NCBI GenBank assembly: GCA_020630335.1
Contig: JAHDBN010000007.1
Location: 62,001 to 126,000, forward strand
Direction of reading: 5' to 3'
Origin: Bacteriovoracaceae bacterium
Lineage (GTDB): Bacteria > Bdellovibrionota > Bacteriovoracia > Bacteriovoracales > Bacteriovoracaceae
DNA: 64,000 nucleotides
Of this stretch, positions 26,792 through 35,973 are shown one piece after another. The notes under the pieces are model-generated. The model had not been told where the DNA came from. It did not search any database and saw only the letters and a program-made list of their open reading frames with translations. Position numbers and translations under genes: made by a program. Positions within the stretch are counted from its first letter, which is position 1; the number at the start of each line of letters is the position of its first letter.

Positions 26792-27475
26792 TTACGAGAG
26801 TAACGCTATTTCAGATTTATATTTTTCATAATCTTCCATAGTACCTGTCGTCTCTTCAGTGTCAGAGAAAGCTTCTCTGCTCTTTTGTACTTCCGTTTCG
26901 TGATGAGAGAAGAAAGGAACTTTTTCAGGCTTTATATCAAGAATTTCAGCTCCAGGATTCTCTGTTGAGTACTGAGTGTCAGCCGGAAGAATATTTATGT
27001 GTTGATTAAGTTCGTCTATCTGCCAGTGTTTCAAATCTTTTTGAAATTTTCTAAGTTTCCCTAAAGATCTTTCGTAGTCATCTTTGTAACGTTTACTTCT
27101 ACGATCAACTTTTTCTCTGAATTTAGAATGAAACTTATTTCTTGCTTTTAAATAGTTCTTTAGCTGAACAAAATAAGCATTAAATATATTACCGGCCCTT
27201 AAAGGCTCTGGCTTGCTTTGTTCATTTCTACTGCGATTATTTGAATGTTTTGATCTAGAAGTTTTGGAATCAAATCTTCTTTTTTTCTTATGATGTGATC
27301 TTTTATTTGAATTCCTAGATGAAGTTTTTTTCTCTGAAGACCGACTATTATTACTTTTCGCCTCTACTTTTTTATCTTTATTCTGAGATTTGTTTTTATT
27401 ATAAGGCCTTCGTCGCCTCTTAGATCTATTAAAGTTTTTCTTTTTATTATCGCTATTTTTATTTTCATCATTCAT
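26792..27475 (-). CDS. basic, disordered Lys/Arg/Ser/Asn-rich protein, possibly RNA-binding
   Basis: 227 residues. The first 90 are almost only Lys, Arg, Asn and Ser, with runs such as RSKRRRRPYNKNK and HHKKKRRFDSK, so that part is disordered and strongly positive. A helical charged middle (about 95-155, NAYFVQLKNYLKARNKFHSKF) and an acidic tail follow. No catalytic motif is seen. The composition suggests RNA or DNA binding, as in the basic extensions of bacterial RNA-processing factors. It is divergent from mdh and convergent with the HTH gene. Confidence 0.7.
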   Translation of the reverse strand: MNDENKNSDNKKKNFNRSKRRRRPYNKNKSQNKDKKVEAKSNNSRSSEKKTSSRNSNKRSHHKKKRRFDSKTSRSKHSNNRSRNEQSKPEPLRAGNIFNAYFVQLKNYLKARNKFHSKFREKVDRRSKRYKDDYERSLGKLRKFQKDLKHWQIDELNQHINILPADTQYSTENPGAEILDIKPEKVPFFSHHETEVQKSREAFSDTEETTGTMEDYEKYKSEIALLS

Positions 27476-27507
27476 TGCCTTTTATCATACTTTGAAATGA
27501 ATAATTT

Positions 27508-27536
27508 TGTACATTTGAGCGTTAGAAATTATAATT
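27508..27536 (+). promoter_or_regulatory. sigma-70 promoter of mdh
   Basis: TTGTAC (27508-27513) and a perfect TATAAT (27531-27536) are 17 bases apart and lie 25 bases upstream of the mdh start, which has its own AAGGAG. Confidence 0.8.
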
Positions 27537-27561
27537 ACCAATATAAATTAAGGAGATTTAA

Positions 27562-28551
27562 ATGAAAAAAAGAGTAAAAGTTGCTATTACCGGTGCTGCT
27601 GGGCAAATTGGATATGCTTTATTATTCCGAGTTGCGTCAGGGCAAATGTTTGGACCAGAAACAGAGGTTGAATTGAGTCTGTTTGAGTTAGAAAGAGCAT
27701 TGCCAGCATTAAAAGGTGTAGCAATGGAGCTTGAGGACTGTGCGTTTCCTTTATTAAAAGGAATTAAGTGTACGGCAAATATAGATGAAGGTTTTGATGG
27801 CGCTAACTGGGTTATTTGCGTTGGTTCTGTTCCTAGAGGCAAAGGTATGGAAAGATCAGATCTATTAAAAATTAATGGTGGAATTTTCACGGAACAAGGA
27901 AGAGCAATAAATGATAACGCCGCTGATGACGTGAAAGTTTTTGTGGTAGGAAACCCTTGTAATACAAACTGCTTAATAGCAATGAATAGTGCAACGAAGA
28001 TACCAGATAATAGATTTTTTGCGATGACAACTTTAGATGAGAATAGAGCAAAATCTCAATTAGCAAGTAAATCTGGTGCGGCAGTGTCTGATATTCAAAA
28101 TATGACGATTTGGGGGAATCATTCTTCTACTCAATATCCTGATTTTAAGAACGTGAAAATTAATAACAAGAAAGCTACTGAAGTTATAAGTGATACCTCT
28201 TGGTTAGAAACAGATTTTATTAAAACCGTTCAGAAAAGAGGAGCTGCAATCATTGAAGCAAGGGGAGCATCATCTGCTGCATCGGCTGCGAATGCAATAG
28301 TTGATGGGATCAGAAATTTAACAACCGAAACTCCTGAAGGTGAAACTTATTCAATGTGTTTATGCTCTAAAGGAGAGTACGGGATTTCAGAAGGATTAAT
28401 TTTTTCTTATCCATGCCGAACAGTTAACGGAGAAATTCAAGTTGTTGAAGGCATAGAGCATGATGATTTTGGTAAAGAAAAATTAAAAATTACTCATGAA
28501 GAATTAGTATCGGAAAGAGACACAGTAAGATCTTTAGGGTTAATAAAGTGA
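27562..28551 (+). CDS. mdh: malate dehydrogenase
   Basis: 329 residues of the cytosolic-type (clade 1) malate dehydrogenase group. The Rossmann motif [13 protein letters not shown] opens the chain, then [16 protein letters not shown] (substrate-binding loop), [19 protein letters not shown] with the catalytic-pair Asp/Arg region, and the catalytic His in [13 protein letters not shown]. It oxidises malate to oxaloacetate with NAD in the TCA cycle. Its stop overlaps the rhodanese start (GTGA), so both are co-translated. Confidence 0.97.
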   Translation: MKKRVKVAITGAAGQIGYALLFRVASGQMFGPETEVELSLFELERALPALKGVAMELEDCAFPLLKGIKCTANIDEGFDGANWVICVGSVPRGKGMERSDLLKINGGIFTEQGRAINDNAADDVKVFVVGNPCNTNCLIAMNSATKIPDNRFFAMTTLDENRAKSQLASKSGAAVSDIQNMTIWGNHSSTQYPDFKNVKINNKKATEVISDTSWLETDFIKTVQKRGAAIIEARGASSAASAANAIVDGIRNLTTETPEGETYSMCLCSKGEYGISEGLIFSYPCRTVNGEIQVVEGIEHDDFGKEKLKITHEELVSERDTVRSLGLIK

Positions 28552-28874
28552 ATGGAATTAGCATAGAAGATTTTTATGAATTTCACTTTAAAGATTTAGA
28601 AAGTAATTCTTTAATTTTAGATGTAAGAGGAATTGATGAGTATAAAGAATCTCGAATTTCTGGAAGCTTAAATATTCCTCATACAGAACTTTTAAATAAT
28701 CTAGAGAAACTCTCAGGAAAAAATAAAATTTATATTCATTGTAAAATGGGTGGACGAGCATCGATGGCACATAAAATATTATCTTCAGAGTTAGAAGATA
28801 AAGTAGAGTTAATTGCTATTACTGATGGTGGAATGAAACGGTGGGAATCTAATGGATATCCAGTTGAAAAGTAA
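28548..28874 (+). CDS. single-domain rhodanese
   Basis: 108 residues forming one rhodanese domain. [20 protein letters not shown] is the entry strand-loop, and [10 protein letters not shown] holds the catalytic Cys and its six-residue loop; [12 protein letters not shown] closes the domain. Such proteins move sulphane sulphur from donors to acceptors. It begins with GTG overlapping the mdh stop. No signal peptide, so it is cytoplasmic. Confidence 0.9.
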   Translation: MNGISIEDFYEFHFKDLESNSLILDVRGIDEYKESRISGSLNIPHTELLNNLEKLSGKNKIYIHCKMGGRASMAHKILSSELEDKVELIAITDGGMKRWESNGYPVEK

Positions 28875-28931
28875 GCAAAATTTCTAATTTTAAGATAAAA
28901 TAATTTAGTAATATATTTCAAGGAAGAAATA

Positions 28932-30476
28932 ATGAAGAGAAGAGAGTTTATTCAATTTTTAGGCTTTAGCGCCTTAACTGTATCTAGCGCAAATTTATTA
29001 ATTTCGTGTTCAAAATTAAAACGACAAAAACTTAAAGAAATAATTGGTATTAAAGCCAGTCTTAAAGATGAACTTATCTTAGCTGATGGGTTTTCATGGA
29101 GAAGAATGATTTCTTGGGGAGACAAAATAAATTCCTCAGAGTTTTTTGGATTTAATAATGATTATATAAACTTTGTTCCTGTGCCGGGATTAAAAGATGA
29201 GTATCTCTTGTGGGTAAATCACGAATATGTAGGGCCAGGAAAAGTTTTAATGTCTGGCAAAGAAAGAAATAAAGAAAATGTGGATAAAGAGCTGCAAGCT
29301 GTTGGGGGAAGTATTGTTCATATTTTTAAAGATGGATCTAATTGGAGAGTAAAAGAAAACTCTAGCTATAATAAAAGAGTGACAGGGTTTACTCCTATGA
29401 GTTTTTCTAATAATCAAGAAATAAGAGGTTCTAAAAAGCCTATTGGTACACTAGCAAACTGTGCAGGAGGAAAAACTCCATGGGGAACGATCTTAACTTG
29501 TGAGGAAAATTATCATTATTTTTTTGGTGAAAGAAAGTTTGGAGAAGAAAAAATAAGTGAAGCTTATGATGGGTGGAATAAAATTTATCCTTACCCGCCA
29601 GAGCATTATGGTTGGGTTGTTGAAATAGATCCTTTAACAGGAAAAGGTGTGAAAAGGGTTGAGCTTGGTCGATTTGCTCATGAGTGTGCCACTGTTGTTG
29701 AATCTAAAGAAGGTTTGGTTGTCTACTCAGGTGATGATAAAGATGGAGAGCATTTATACAAATTTGTATCTGATTCAAAGAAAAACTTAGATTCAGGAAT
29801 GTTATATGTTGCTGATATTCACAAGGGAAAATGGTTAGCACTTGATATAAAAAATGAAAAACTTAAAAAGTTTAAAACTCAAAAAAATATTCTCACTTAT
29901 GTTAGAGAAGCAGCTAAAATTTTAGGAGCGACCCCTCTTGATAGGCCTGAAGATATAGAGATTAATCCAATTACAGGAGAAGTAATTTTTACTTTGACTG
30001 GTTCTAAAAAGAACAAAAATTATTATGGGAAGATTTGTAAAATTTCAGAAAATGGAAATTATACAAGTACAGATTTTAGCTTTTCAGATTTATATATAGG
30101 AGGAGAAGAAGCAGGATTTTCATCACCTGATAACTTAGCTTTTGATCCTTTTGGAAATCTCTGGTTTGCAACTGACATATCTGGAAGAAAAATTGGGACT
30201 TCAAAATATTCTTCTTTTGGAAATAATGGATTGTTTTTAGTGCCAGCTACTGGGCCTCAGCAAGGTAAAATAATTCAGATTGCTTCCGCTCCAGTAGAGG
30301 CTGAATTTACTGGTATTTGCTTTGCTCCTGATGGGAAATCATTGTTTCTATCAGTTCAACATCCGGGAGAAAACTCTAAAGGAAATGGAGATTATTCGAG
30401 TAATTGGCCATTTGGAGATAATCAAATGCCGAGATCAAGCGTCGTTCAGATTAGTAATAAGAAGTTTTTTGGATAA
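28932..30476 (+). CDS. PhoX/DUF839-family protein with Tat-like signal and lipobox
   Basis: 514 residues of the PhoX (DUF839) beta-propeller family. Diagnostic segments are LANCAGGKTPWGTILTCEENY, the FAHECATVV strand, DRPEDIEINP and the late FAPDGKSLFLSVQHPGE. PhoX enzymes are Ca/Fe-dependent alkaline phosphatases that release phosphate from esters outside the cytoplasm. The N-terminus KRREFIQFLGFSAL resembles a twin-arginine signal, with Arg-Arg early, and LLISC follows at about residue 26, so the protein may be both Tat-exported and lipidated. Substrate is not determined. Confidence 0.87.
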   Translation: MKRREFIQFLGFSALTVSSANLLISCSKLKRQKLKEIIGIKASLKDELILADGFSWRRMISWGDKINSSEFFGFNNDYINFVPVPGLKDEYLLWVNHEYVGPGKVLMSGKERNKENVDKELQAVGGSIVHIFKDGSNWRVKENSSYNKRVTGFTPMSFSNNQEIRGSKKPIGTLANCAGGKTPWGTILTCEENYHYFFGERKFGEEKISEAYDGWNKIYPYPPEHYGWVVEIDPLTGKGVKRVELGRFAHECATVVESKEGLVVYSGDDKDGEHLYKFVSDSKKNLDSGMLYVADIHKGKWLALDIKNEKLKKFKTQKNILTYVREAAKILGATPLDRPEDIEINPITGEVIFTLTGSKKNKNYYGKICKISENGNYTSTDFSFSDLYIGGEEAGFSSPDNLAFDPFGNLWFATDISGRKIGTSKYSSFGNNGLFLVPATGPQQGKIIQIASAPVEAEFTGICFAPDGKSLFLSVQHPGENSKGNGDYSSNWPFGDNQMPRSSVVQISNKKFFG

Positions 30477-30508
30477 AAAAATGGGGGCAATCCGTTGCCC
30501 CCTAAAAA
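30476..30508 (-). terminator. terminator downstream of the subtilase gene
   Basis: GGGGGCAA (30483-30490) pairs with TTGCCCCC (30495-30502) around a 4-base loop. On the minus strand the stem is followed by A then seven T's, so it ends the subtilase transcript. The same hairpin could also protect the phoX mRNA end. Confidence 0.85.
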
Positions 30509-30539
30509 AATCACAAATCATTTAATAAATGAAATGAAA

Positions 30540-31862
30540 TTAACGTGTCGTATTTTTAAGTGCTCTAAAAGCATCTACTCTACCAGCAGATTGAGAATAA
30601 CTTTTTAGAGATTTTGTTTTAATTGAAGTTTGAATCATTCTCTCTCTAACTTCTTCTGGAGTTAAATTTGGCTCACTTGCTTTTATTAATCCTGCAAGAG
30701 CAGCTACATAAGGAGTTGCCATTGAGGTACCAGACATTTTTTCAAACTTATCACCTGGAACAGTTGAGATAATAGCTGTACCTGGAGCAAAAACATGTAC
30801 GTTCTTTTTTCCGTAACTAGAAAAGTATGCTTTGTCACCAGCTCCATTATGAGCTCCAACGATGATGACATTTGAATGAGGTAAATTTGAATCATTATTT
30901 ACCTTGTCATTATCCTCATTGCTATTTCCTGCTGCTTTAACAAAAATAATTCCTTTCTTTTCTGCTTTAGCGACTGCAGCTTTAAAAGCTGGAGAAGCAG
31001 CAGATGATCCACCCCATGAGTTAGAAATAATATGAGCACCATTATTAATAGCGTAATCAATTGATTTTAAGATTCCAGCCATTGAACCAGATCCCCATTT
31101 AGAAAATGTCTTAACGCCCATTAACTGAACCTTGTCCATTAATCCTTTGATTCCATCATCATTATGTAAAGCTCCGATAACACCAGCACAATGAGAACCA
31201 TGAGAGTGATCATCAAATGGATCTGAATCATTATTGATGAAATCATAACCATGAATGTCATCAATTAATCCGTTTCCATCATCATCAACCCCATCTTTTC
31301 CATTTTTCTCAGCTTCATTAACCCACATATTTGAAATAAGATCTTTATGATTTTGATCAATACCTGTATCAACAACTGCTACTACAATTTTTTCATCACC
31401 TTTAATCATTTTCCATGCTTTTAAAGCATTAAGATCTGTTCCTGGAACACCTTTTTCTACTTTTCTAGATTTAGCGTTATCACCATCATTTACCAAGGCC
31501 CATTGTTCAGAAAATAAAGGACCAGTGAAAACAGGCTTTTTAGGTTTGGGTTTTCTTGTTCCACCACCTCTTCCATCTCTAGCATCAAAAGTAGGGTAAA
31601 TGCTTACCTTTACATTTTCTTCCATAGAAATGAAGTGATCACTTTTCTTTAAAGACTTAAGCCTTTTAAGTTGAGCTGAATCTTTAACATCAATAACATA
31701 AAAATTTCCAAAGCTTAGTGGCATATTTTTAACCTTATTAGACTTTAAAAATGATTTTAAAGATGTTGTCTGTACTCCTACAGATTTTTTTAGCCTTACT
31801 ATATAGCTTTTAGAAAAAGCTAAAGAAGACATCATAAATGCAATTAACGCAATTTTCGACAT
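30540..31862 (-). CDS. secreted subtilisin-like serine protease (S8) with propeptide
   Basis: 440 residues. A signal peptide (about 17 residues) is followed by an I9-type inhibitory propeptide (YIVRLKK... to about 90) and a Gly/Pro/Lys linker. The catalytic triad is visible: Asp in VVDTGIDQNH, His in DDHSHGSHCAGV, Ser in MSGTSMATPYVA, plus the oxyanion Asn in ISNSWGG. A Ca-binding-like insert rich in Asp (DGVDDDGNGLIDD) precedes the His. Such proteases degrade host or environmental protein, which fits a predator's secreted hydrolases. It has its own promoter with an inverted repeat over the -35 and its own terminator. Confidence 0.95.
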   Translation of the reverse strand: MSKIALIAFMMSSLAFSKSYIVRLKKSVGVQTTSLKSFLKSNKVKNMPLSFGNFYVIDVKDSAQLKRLKSLKKSDHFISMEENVKVSIYPTFDARDGRGGGTRKPKPKKPVFTGPLFSEQWALVNDGDNAKSRKVEKGVPGTDLNALKAWKMIKGDEKIVVAVVDTGIDQNHKDLISNMWVNEAEKNGKDGVDDDGNGLIDDIHGYDFINNDSDPFDDHSHGSHCAGVIGALHNDDGIKGLMDKVQLMGVKTFSKWGSGSMAGILKSIDYAINNGAHIISNSWGGSSAASPAFKAAVAKAEKKGIIFVKAAGNSNEDNDKVNNDSNLPHSNVIIVGAHNGAGDKAYFSSYGKKNVHVFAPGTAIISTVPGDKFEKMSGTSMATPYVAALAGLIKASEPNLTPEEVRERMIQTSIKTKSLKSYSQSAGRVDAFRALKNTTR

Positions 31863-31922
31863 AGTGTAATCCTTTACTTATGTGGTTAAACCTCTAATAA
31901 AATAGCTTGAGGGTTCTAAAAG

Positions 31923-31949
31923 TTTATAGGGCCTTTGCCAAATATCCAA
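31923..31949 (-). promoter_or_regulatory. possible subtilase promoter overlapped by an inverted repeat
   Basis: On the minus strand TTGGAT (31944-31949) and TATAAA (31923-31928) are 15 bases apart, so the spacing is short. The -35 lies inside the left arm of a 10-bp inverted repeat (31940-31949 with 31959-31968, nine-base loop), a possible operator. Confidence 0.4.
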
Positions 31950-32000
31950 GCTAGTCAGTTGGATATTTACTAACATTGATTCACTGCACCGTCACAAAAA

Positions 32001-32029
32001 TGACGATTTCTGTCTTGTTTAGATATACT
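32001..32029 (+). promoter_or_regulatory. sigma-70-type promoter of rmuC
   Basis: TGACGA (32001-32006) and TATACT (32024-32029) are 17 bases apart, some 50 bases upstream of rmuC. The -35 sits in a small CGTCA/TGACG inverted repeat (31990-32005). Confidence 0.5.
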
Positions 32030-32080
32030 TTTTCACTAACAGATAAGCCTATTTCTTGATAATTAAGATAGGGGAGTTTT

Positions 32081-33193
32081 ATGAATAAGTTATTGATGAT
32101 GGATGTATCTGAAGATTTTAAGATCCTAATCGTGTTTGGGATGTTTTCATTATTATTTATTTTAGTTGTCTTTTATTTGCTCTCTAAGAACCAAAATAGC
32201 TTTAAATCTTATTTAAAAGAAAAAAATACTGAAGACTATAGAAACCTTCAAACTTTAGTGTTTGATCTACATTCTAAATTTAATAAAGAGCAATATGATT
32301 TTCAATCTGATTTCAAGCAGAACTTTTTTGATTCTTTTTATAAGTTAAATGAAAATTTAAATGAGAAATTAAGTGAAGGCGTCGAGAAAGGTCAAAAGTC
32401 TTATAGTTCTATTGTAGAACGACTCTCTAAAATTGATGAAGCTCAAAAAAACATTGAAAATTTATCTAAAGATGTTGGAAAGTTGCAAAATATATTAACA
32501 GATAAAAAAACTAGAGGGATTTTTGGAGAAATTCAATTAAGTCAAATTCTTTATAATGTCTTTGGAGACTCAAAATTAAATTATTCCTTGCAAGAGAAAT
32601 TATCTAATGGATCAATAGTAGATTGCTTGATAAAGCTTCCCAAGCCTATGGGAAAACTTTGTATCGATTCAAAATTTCCATTAGAAAATTTTCAAAAAAT
32701 TGGAGCAGCTCGAAAAAAATCAAAGGAAGTTATTGATTTGGAGCGAGCATTTAAAAAAGATTTAAAAAAGCACATTGATGATATTTCAAATAAATATATT
32801 ATTTCAGGGGAAACATCAGAACAAGCGATGCTATTTCTACCAGCAGAAGCAATTTTCGCTGAAATTCATGCATATTATCCAGATATTATTCAATATGCTT
32901 ATGATAAGTCTGTATGGATTGCTTCTCCTACAACTTTAATGGCGATACTTTCAACAGTTCAAGTCGTTCTTAGAAACCAAAGACAACAAGAGAGTGCTCA
33001 TCTTATTCAGCAAGAGCTAAAGATGTTATCTAAAGAGTTTGATTTGTATGAACAACGTTGGGATAAATTCAATCGATCAATTGAGTCTCTTGGCAAAAAC
33101 GCCTCTGATATCTCAATAACCTCAAATAAAATAAAAAAGAAATTTTTAAATATTAGTGATGTAAATTTACCTGAAAAGTTTAAGGAGAGTTAA
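32081..33193 (+). CDS. rmuC: RmuC-family DNA recombination protein
   Basis: 370 residues: one N-terminal membrane helix (about 14-34), a coiled-coil segment (about 50-140) and the RmuC core with GIFGEIQLSQIL, CIDSKFPLENF, AMLFLPAEAIFAEIHAYYP and SVWIASPTTLMAILSTVQ. RmuC limits DNA inversions and carries a nuclease-like fold. It is shorter than the 475-residue E. coli protein, mainly in the coiled coil. The small barrel gene follows after one base. Confidence 0.93.
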   Translation: MNKLLMMDVSEDFKILIVFGMFSLLFILVVFYLLSKNQNSFKSYLKEKNTEDYRNLQTLVFDLHSKFNKEQYDFQSDFKQNFFDSFYKLNENLNEKLSEGVEKGQKSYSSIVERLSKIDEAQKNIENLSKDVGKLQNILTDKKTRGIFGEIQLSQILYNVFGDSKLNYSLQEKLSNGSIVDCLIKLPKPMGKLCIDSKFPLENFQKIGAARKKSKEVIDLERAFKKDLKKHIDDISNKYIISGETSEQAMLFLPAEAIFAEIHAYYPDIIQYAYDKSVWIASPTTLMAILSTVQVVLRNQRQQESAHLIQQELKMLSKEFDLYEQRWDKFNRSIESLGKNASDISITSNKIKKKFLNISDVNLPEKFKES

Positions 33194-33194
33194 A

Positions 33195-33761
33195 ATGTTT
33201 AAATTTATATTTATTTTTTTAATAAGTATCTCGTCATATTCTAAAGGATTCATAGAACCTTATATTGGAACAAGTTTTATGGGAGATTTTGATTACGGTA
33301 AAGCTGCAGCTAGTGCGATACAAGGAAAAACTAATAAAATGCCTTTAAATATAGGTGGTAGGTTAGGTTTTGAGAAATTAGGATTTATTGGAGGGGTTGA
33401 ATACTCTTCAACTCAAGACATGGACTTTGATCAGAATGGAACTAATCAGTTAGGAGATTTAACGGAATATGGTGCTTTTCTTGGATATGATTTTCCGATT
33501 CTTGTGAGAGGATATATTGGGTATATCGTGGGTGGTAGAATGGATCTTGACACCTCTGGAGATTTTAAGAAATTAAGTGGGCCTAAGTTGGGAGTTAGTA
33601 TTAAACCTCTTCCTTTTGTAAGAATAAATTTAGAATATAAGTTTTTAAGCTTTGATACTTTTACGAATACAAATCCATCGAATCTTCAAAACATAAAAGA
33701 CATTGATGCTGACTTGAAAATGTTTACGTTAACAGCCAGTATACCTCTTAGTTTATTTTAG
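33195..33761 (+). CDS. small outer-membrane beta-barrel protein
   Basis: 188 residues with a signal peptide ending near SYSKG and alternating beta-strands; the last strand FTLTASIPLSLF ends in Phe as outer-membrane barrels do. It resembles OmpW/OmpX-size eight-stranded barrels in length, without a specific hit by eye. It follows rmuC by one base and overlaps smpB convergently by four bases. Confidence 0.75.
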   Translation: MFKFIFIFLISISSYSKGFIEPYIGTSFMGDFDYGKAAASAIQGKTNKMPLNIGGRLGFEKLGFIGGVEYSSTQDMDFDQNGTNQLGDLTEYGAFLGYDFPILVRGYIGYIVGGRMDLDTSGDFKKLSGPKLGVSIKPLPFVRINLEYKFLSFDTFTNTNPSNLQNIKDIDADLKMFTLTASIPLSLF

Positions 33762-34204
33762 AAGTTTCCAGATCGGATTTTTTTCTCAGCATCTTTTTTT
33801 GCTTGATCTTGTCTTTTGTCGTGTAATTTCTTACCTTTGGCGAGGGCTATTTCAATTTTGACATAAGATTTTTTGAAATAAATAGAGATAGGAATAATAG
33901 TAAGATTTTTACTCTTAGCTTCATGTTGAAATTTTTGAATTTCTTTTTTATTTAAGAGTAATTTTCTTTTTCTTGTTTCTAAGTGATTGTGTATATTTCC
34001 AAAACTATAGTGTGGAATATGAAGATTATGAATCCAAGCTTCTTCGTTCTCATTAATCGTAATAAAAGCATCAGCAATTCTAACTTGAGAAGATCTAATA
34101 GATTTAACTTCTGTTCCTTGAAGTTGAACTCCTGCTTCTAGCCTTTCAAGGACTTGAAAGTCAAAGAAGGCCCTTTTGTTTTTAGCTATAATTTTAACGC
34201 CCAT
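33758..34204 (-). CDS. smpB: SsrA-binding protein SmpB
   Basis: 148 residues with all SmpB landmarks: KNKRAFFDFQVLERLEAGVQL, the GTEVKSIRSS strand, LHIPHYSFGN, and the basic C-terminal tail (KGKKLHDKRQDQAKKDAEKK) that enters the ribosomal mRNA channel. With tmRNA it rescues stalled ribosomes. No tmRNA gene is apparent nearby. It overlaps rsmA by 11 bases. Confidence 0.97.
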   Translation of the reverse strand: MGVKIIAKNKRAFFDFQVLERLEAGVQLQGTEVKSIRSSQVRIADAFITINENEEAWIHNLHIPHYSFGNIHNHLETRKRKLLLNKKEIQKFQHEAKSKNLTIIPISIYFKKSYVKIEIALAKGKKLHDKRQDQAKKDAEKKIRSGNF

Positions 34205-34964
34205 GATAGAGTTCTTTATACAAAGAGATGATTTGGTTTAGTTTTAAGTTCTCAGCTCTTGCTGTCAGACTAATCTCAAACTTTTCAAAAATCAATTCTA
34301 TGTTTTCAAAACCTAAGGTTTTCATATGTTTTTTGATTTGTTTTCTTTTGACGCTATAGGTAGATCGAACGAAGGACTTATATCTCTCAAGCTCATTTAG
34401 CGCAAGCAGAGGTTCTTTTCTTTTGTTAAATACAATAACAATAGAATCGACTTCAGGAGGAGGTAAAAAAGCTCCAGGTTTTAAAGTCATGAGTTTCTTT
34501 GTTTCAAAATAAGGAGCAAGACTCATATAAAGAAGGTTAGTTTTATCTTTTTCCAAGAATTTTTCACCTACTTCTTTTTGATACATTAATGTCATTCCTT
34601 CGATAAAAGAAGATTTAATGAAGTTCATAGTAAGAGGAACACTTATATTGTAAGGAAGATTAGAGACAATCCAAGAGTTCTCATCTGTGAATTTTTCAAA
34701 ATCAAATTTAAGAGCATCTTGATGAAATACTTCTATATGATTTCCGAGATTCTTTAAATCACTTATAAATCTTTCATCAGTTTCTATCAAGGTGAGTTGC
34801 GAGCACTGATTTTTTAGAGTTTCAGTTAGTACACCTGGCCCTGGACCAACTTCAAGTATATGAGAGATCGTTTTAGGAACTGATTCACAAATTTTTTTTA
34901 TAGTTACTGGGTTTTTTAAAAAATGCTGACCTAAGTCTTTGTTAGCTAAATATTTTTTAACCAT
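34194..34964 (-). CDS. rsmA: 16S rRNA dimethyladenosine transferase
   Basis: 256 residues of the KsgA/RsmA family: NKDLGQHFLKNP at the N-terminus, the SAM-binding EVGPGPGVLTE, IETDERF, and the catalytic SNLPYNIS. It dimethylates two adenosines near the 3' end of 16S rRNA. The gene overlaps tsaD by eight bases and smpB by 11, inside the operon that starts at pal. Confidence 0.96.
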   Translation of the reverse strand: MVKKYLANKDLGQHFLKNPVTIKKICESVPKTISHILEVGPGPGVLTETLKNQCSQLTLIETDERFISDLKNLGNHIEVFHQDALKFDFEKFTDENSWIVSNLPYNISVPLTMNFIKSSFIEGMTLMYQKEVGEKFLEKDKTNLLYMSLAPYFETKKLMTLKPGAFLPPPEVDSIVIVFNKRKEPLLALNELERYKSFVRSTYSVKRKQIKKHMKTLGFENIELIFEKFEISLTARAENLKLNQIISLYKELYHGR

Positions 34965-35973
34965 GAAAACTCTTTTTATCTATAAACCTACTGGAAGCAT
35001 CAATACTTAGGCAATCAGGATAACTTAGGGCATTTGCTGCATTTCTAAACGCAAGATTAGCAATCATGGAAGCATTATCTGTGCAATACTTTGGAGCAAC
35101 AAAGAAAACATTTTCAAAATTACTTTGAAAAGTTTCTCTAAGTCTAGAATTACAGGCGACTCCTCCTCCAACAACTATTGGTAATTCTTCTTCTTCAAGA
35201 ATGAGTTTTAATTTTAAATAAACTGTTTGAATAATTGCTTCTTGATAGCTCGCACATAAATCATGCCAAGATGAACTCTTTTGATTCGTTGGATTTTTTT
35301 CTAGATACGTTCTTAAAGAGGTTTTAATACCTGAAAAACTCATGTTTTTGTTTTTTTTATCTTTACTCAATCCTCTTGGAAATTTTATAAAACTCGGATC
35401 ACCGTTTTTTGAAAACATATCAATTTTTTCTCCAGCAGGGTAATCAAGCCCTAAAAGCTTTCCGCCCTTATCAAAGGCCTCTCCGGCGGCATCATCAATA
35501 GTGCTAGCGAGCACTTTTATTTGATTAGAGCTCGAGACTTTGCAGAATAAACTATGGCCTCCACTTAATATAACTCCTAAATAAGGATAAGAAATGTTTT
35601 CAGTAAGATGTATTGCTTCAATATGAGCAAATAAATGATTCACTGGATAGATAGGAGTTTTTCTTAATAAGGAAATAGATTTTGCTAAATTAACACCAGT
35701 TAACAAAGGGCCAAGTAATCCAGGTAGATTTGTCACTCCAATGAGATCAATTTGATCTTCAGTCTTATTTGTCTCTTGTAGCAGTTGTGAATACAGAGGA
35801 AGAATTTTTTTTAAATGATTTCTGGAAGCAATTTCAGGAACGACTCCTCCCCATTCTTTGTATATATCAATTTGAGAGTAGGTAAGTGTTTTTAAAATTT
35901 TTTCTGGAGCAGAAGAATCTAATAGAGATAAAGATGTTTCATCGCAACTTGTCTCTATACCAAGTACAATCAT
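34957..35973 (-). CDS. tsaD: tRNA t6A threonylcarbamoyltransferase TsaD
   Basis: 338 residues of the ASKHA-fold TsaD/Gcp family. GIETSCDETSLSLL opens the chain; metal ligands are in HLFAHIEA; phosphate motifs GGKLLGLDYPAG and GGGVACNSRLRE follow. With TsaB and TsaE it adds threonylcarbamoyl to A37 of ANN-decoding tRNAs. Start ATG overlaps the upstream lipoprotein stop by four bases. Confidence 0.97.
   Translation of the reverse strand: MIVLGIETSCDETSLSLLDSSAPEKILKTLTYSQIDIYKEWGGVVPEIASRNHLKKILPLYSQLLQETNKTEDQIDLIGVTNLPGLLGPLLTGVNLAKSISLLRKTPIYPVNHLFAHIEAIHLTENISYPYLGVILSGGHSLFCKVSSSNQIKVLASTIDDAAGEAFDKGGKLLGLDYPAGEKIDMFSKNGDPSFIKFPRGLSKDKKNKNMSFSGIKTSLRTYLEKNPTNQKSSSWHDLCASYQEAIIQTVYLKLKLILEEEELPIVVGGGVACNSRLRETFQSNFENVFFVAPKYCTDNASMIANLAFRNAANALSYPDCLSIDASSRFIDKKSFHG

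Larger units (their letters stand above)
31863..32080. other. divergent intergenic region between the subtilase gene and rmuC
   Basis: A 218-base gap holding both promoters and two inverted repeats: 31940-31949 with 31959-31968 (10 bp), and CGTCA/TGACG at 31990-32005. No gene fits in it. Confidence 0.6.
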
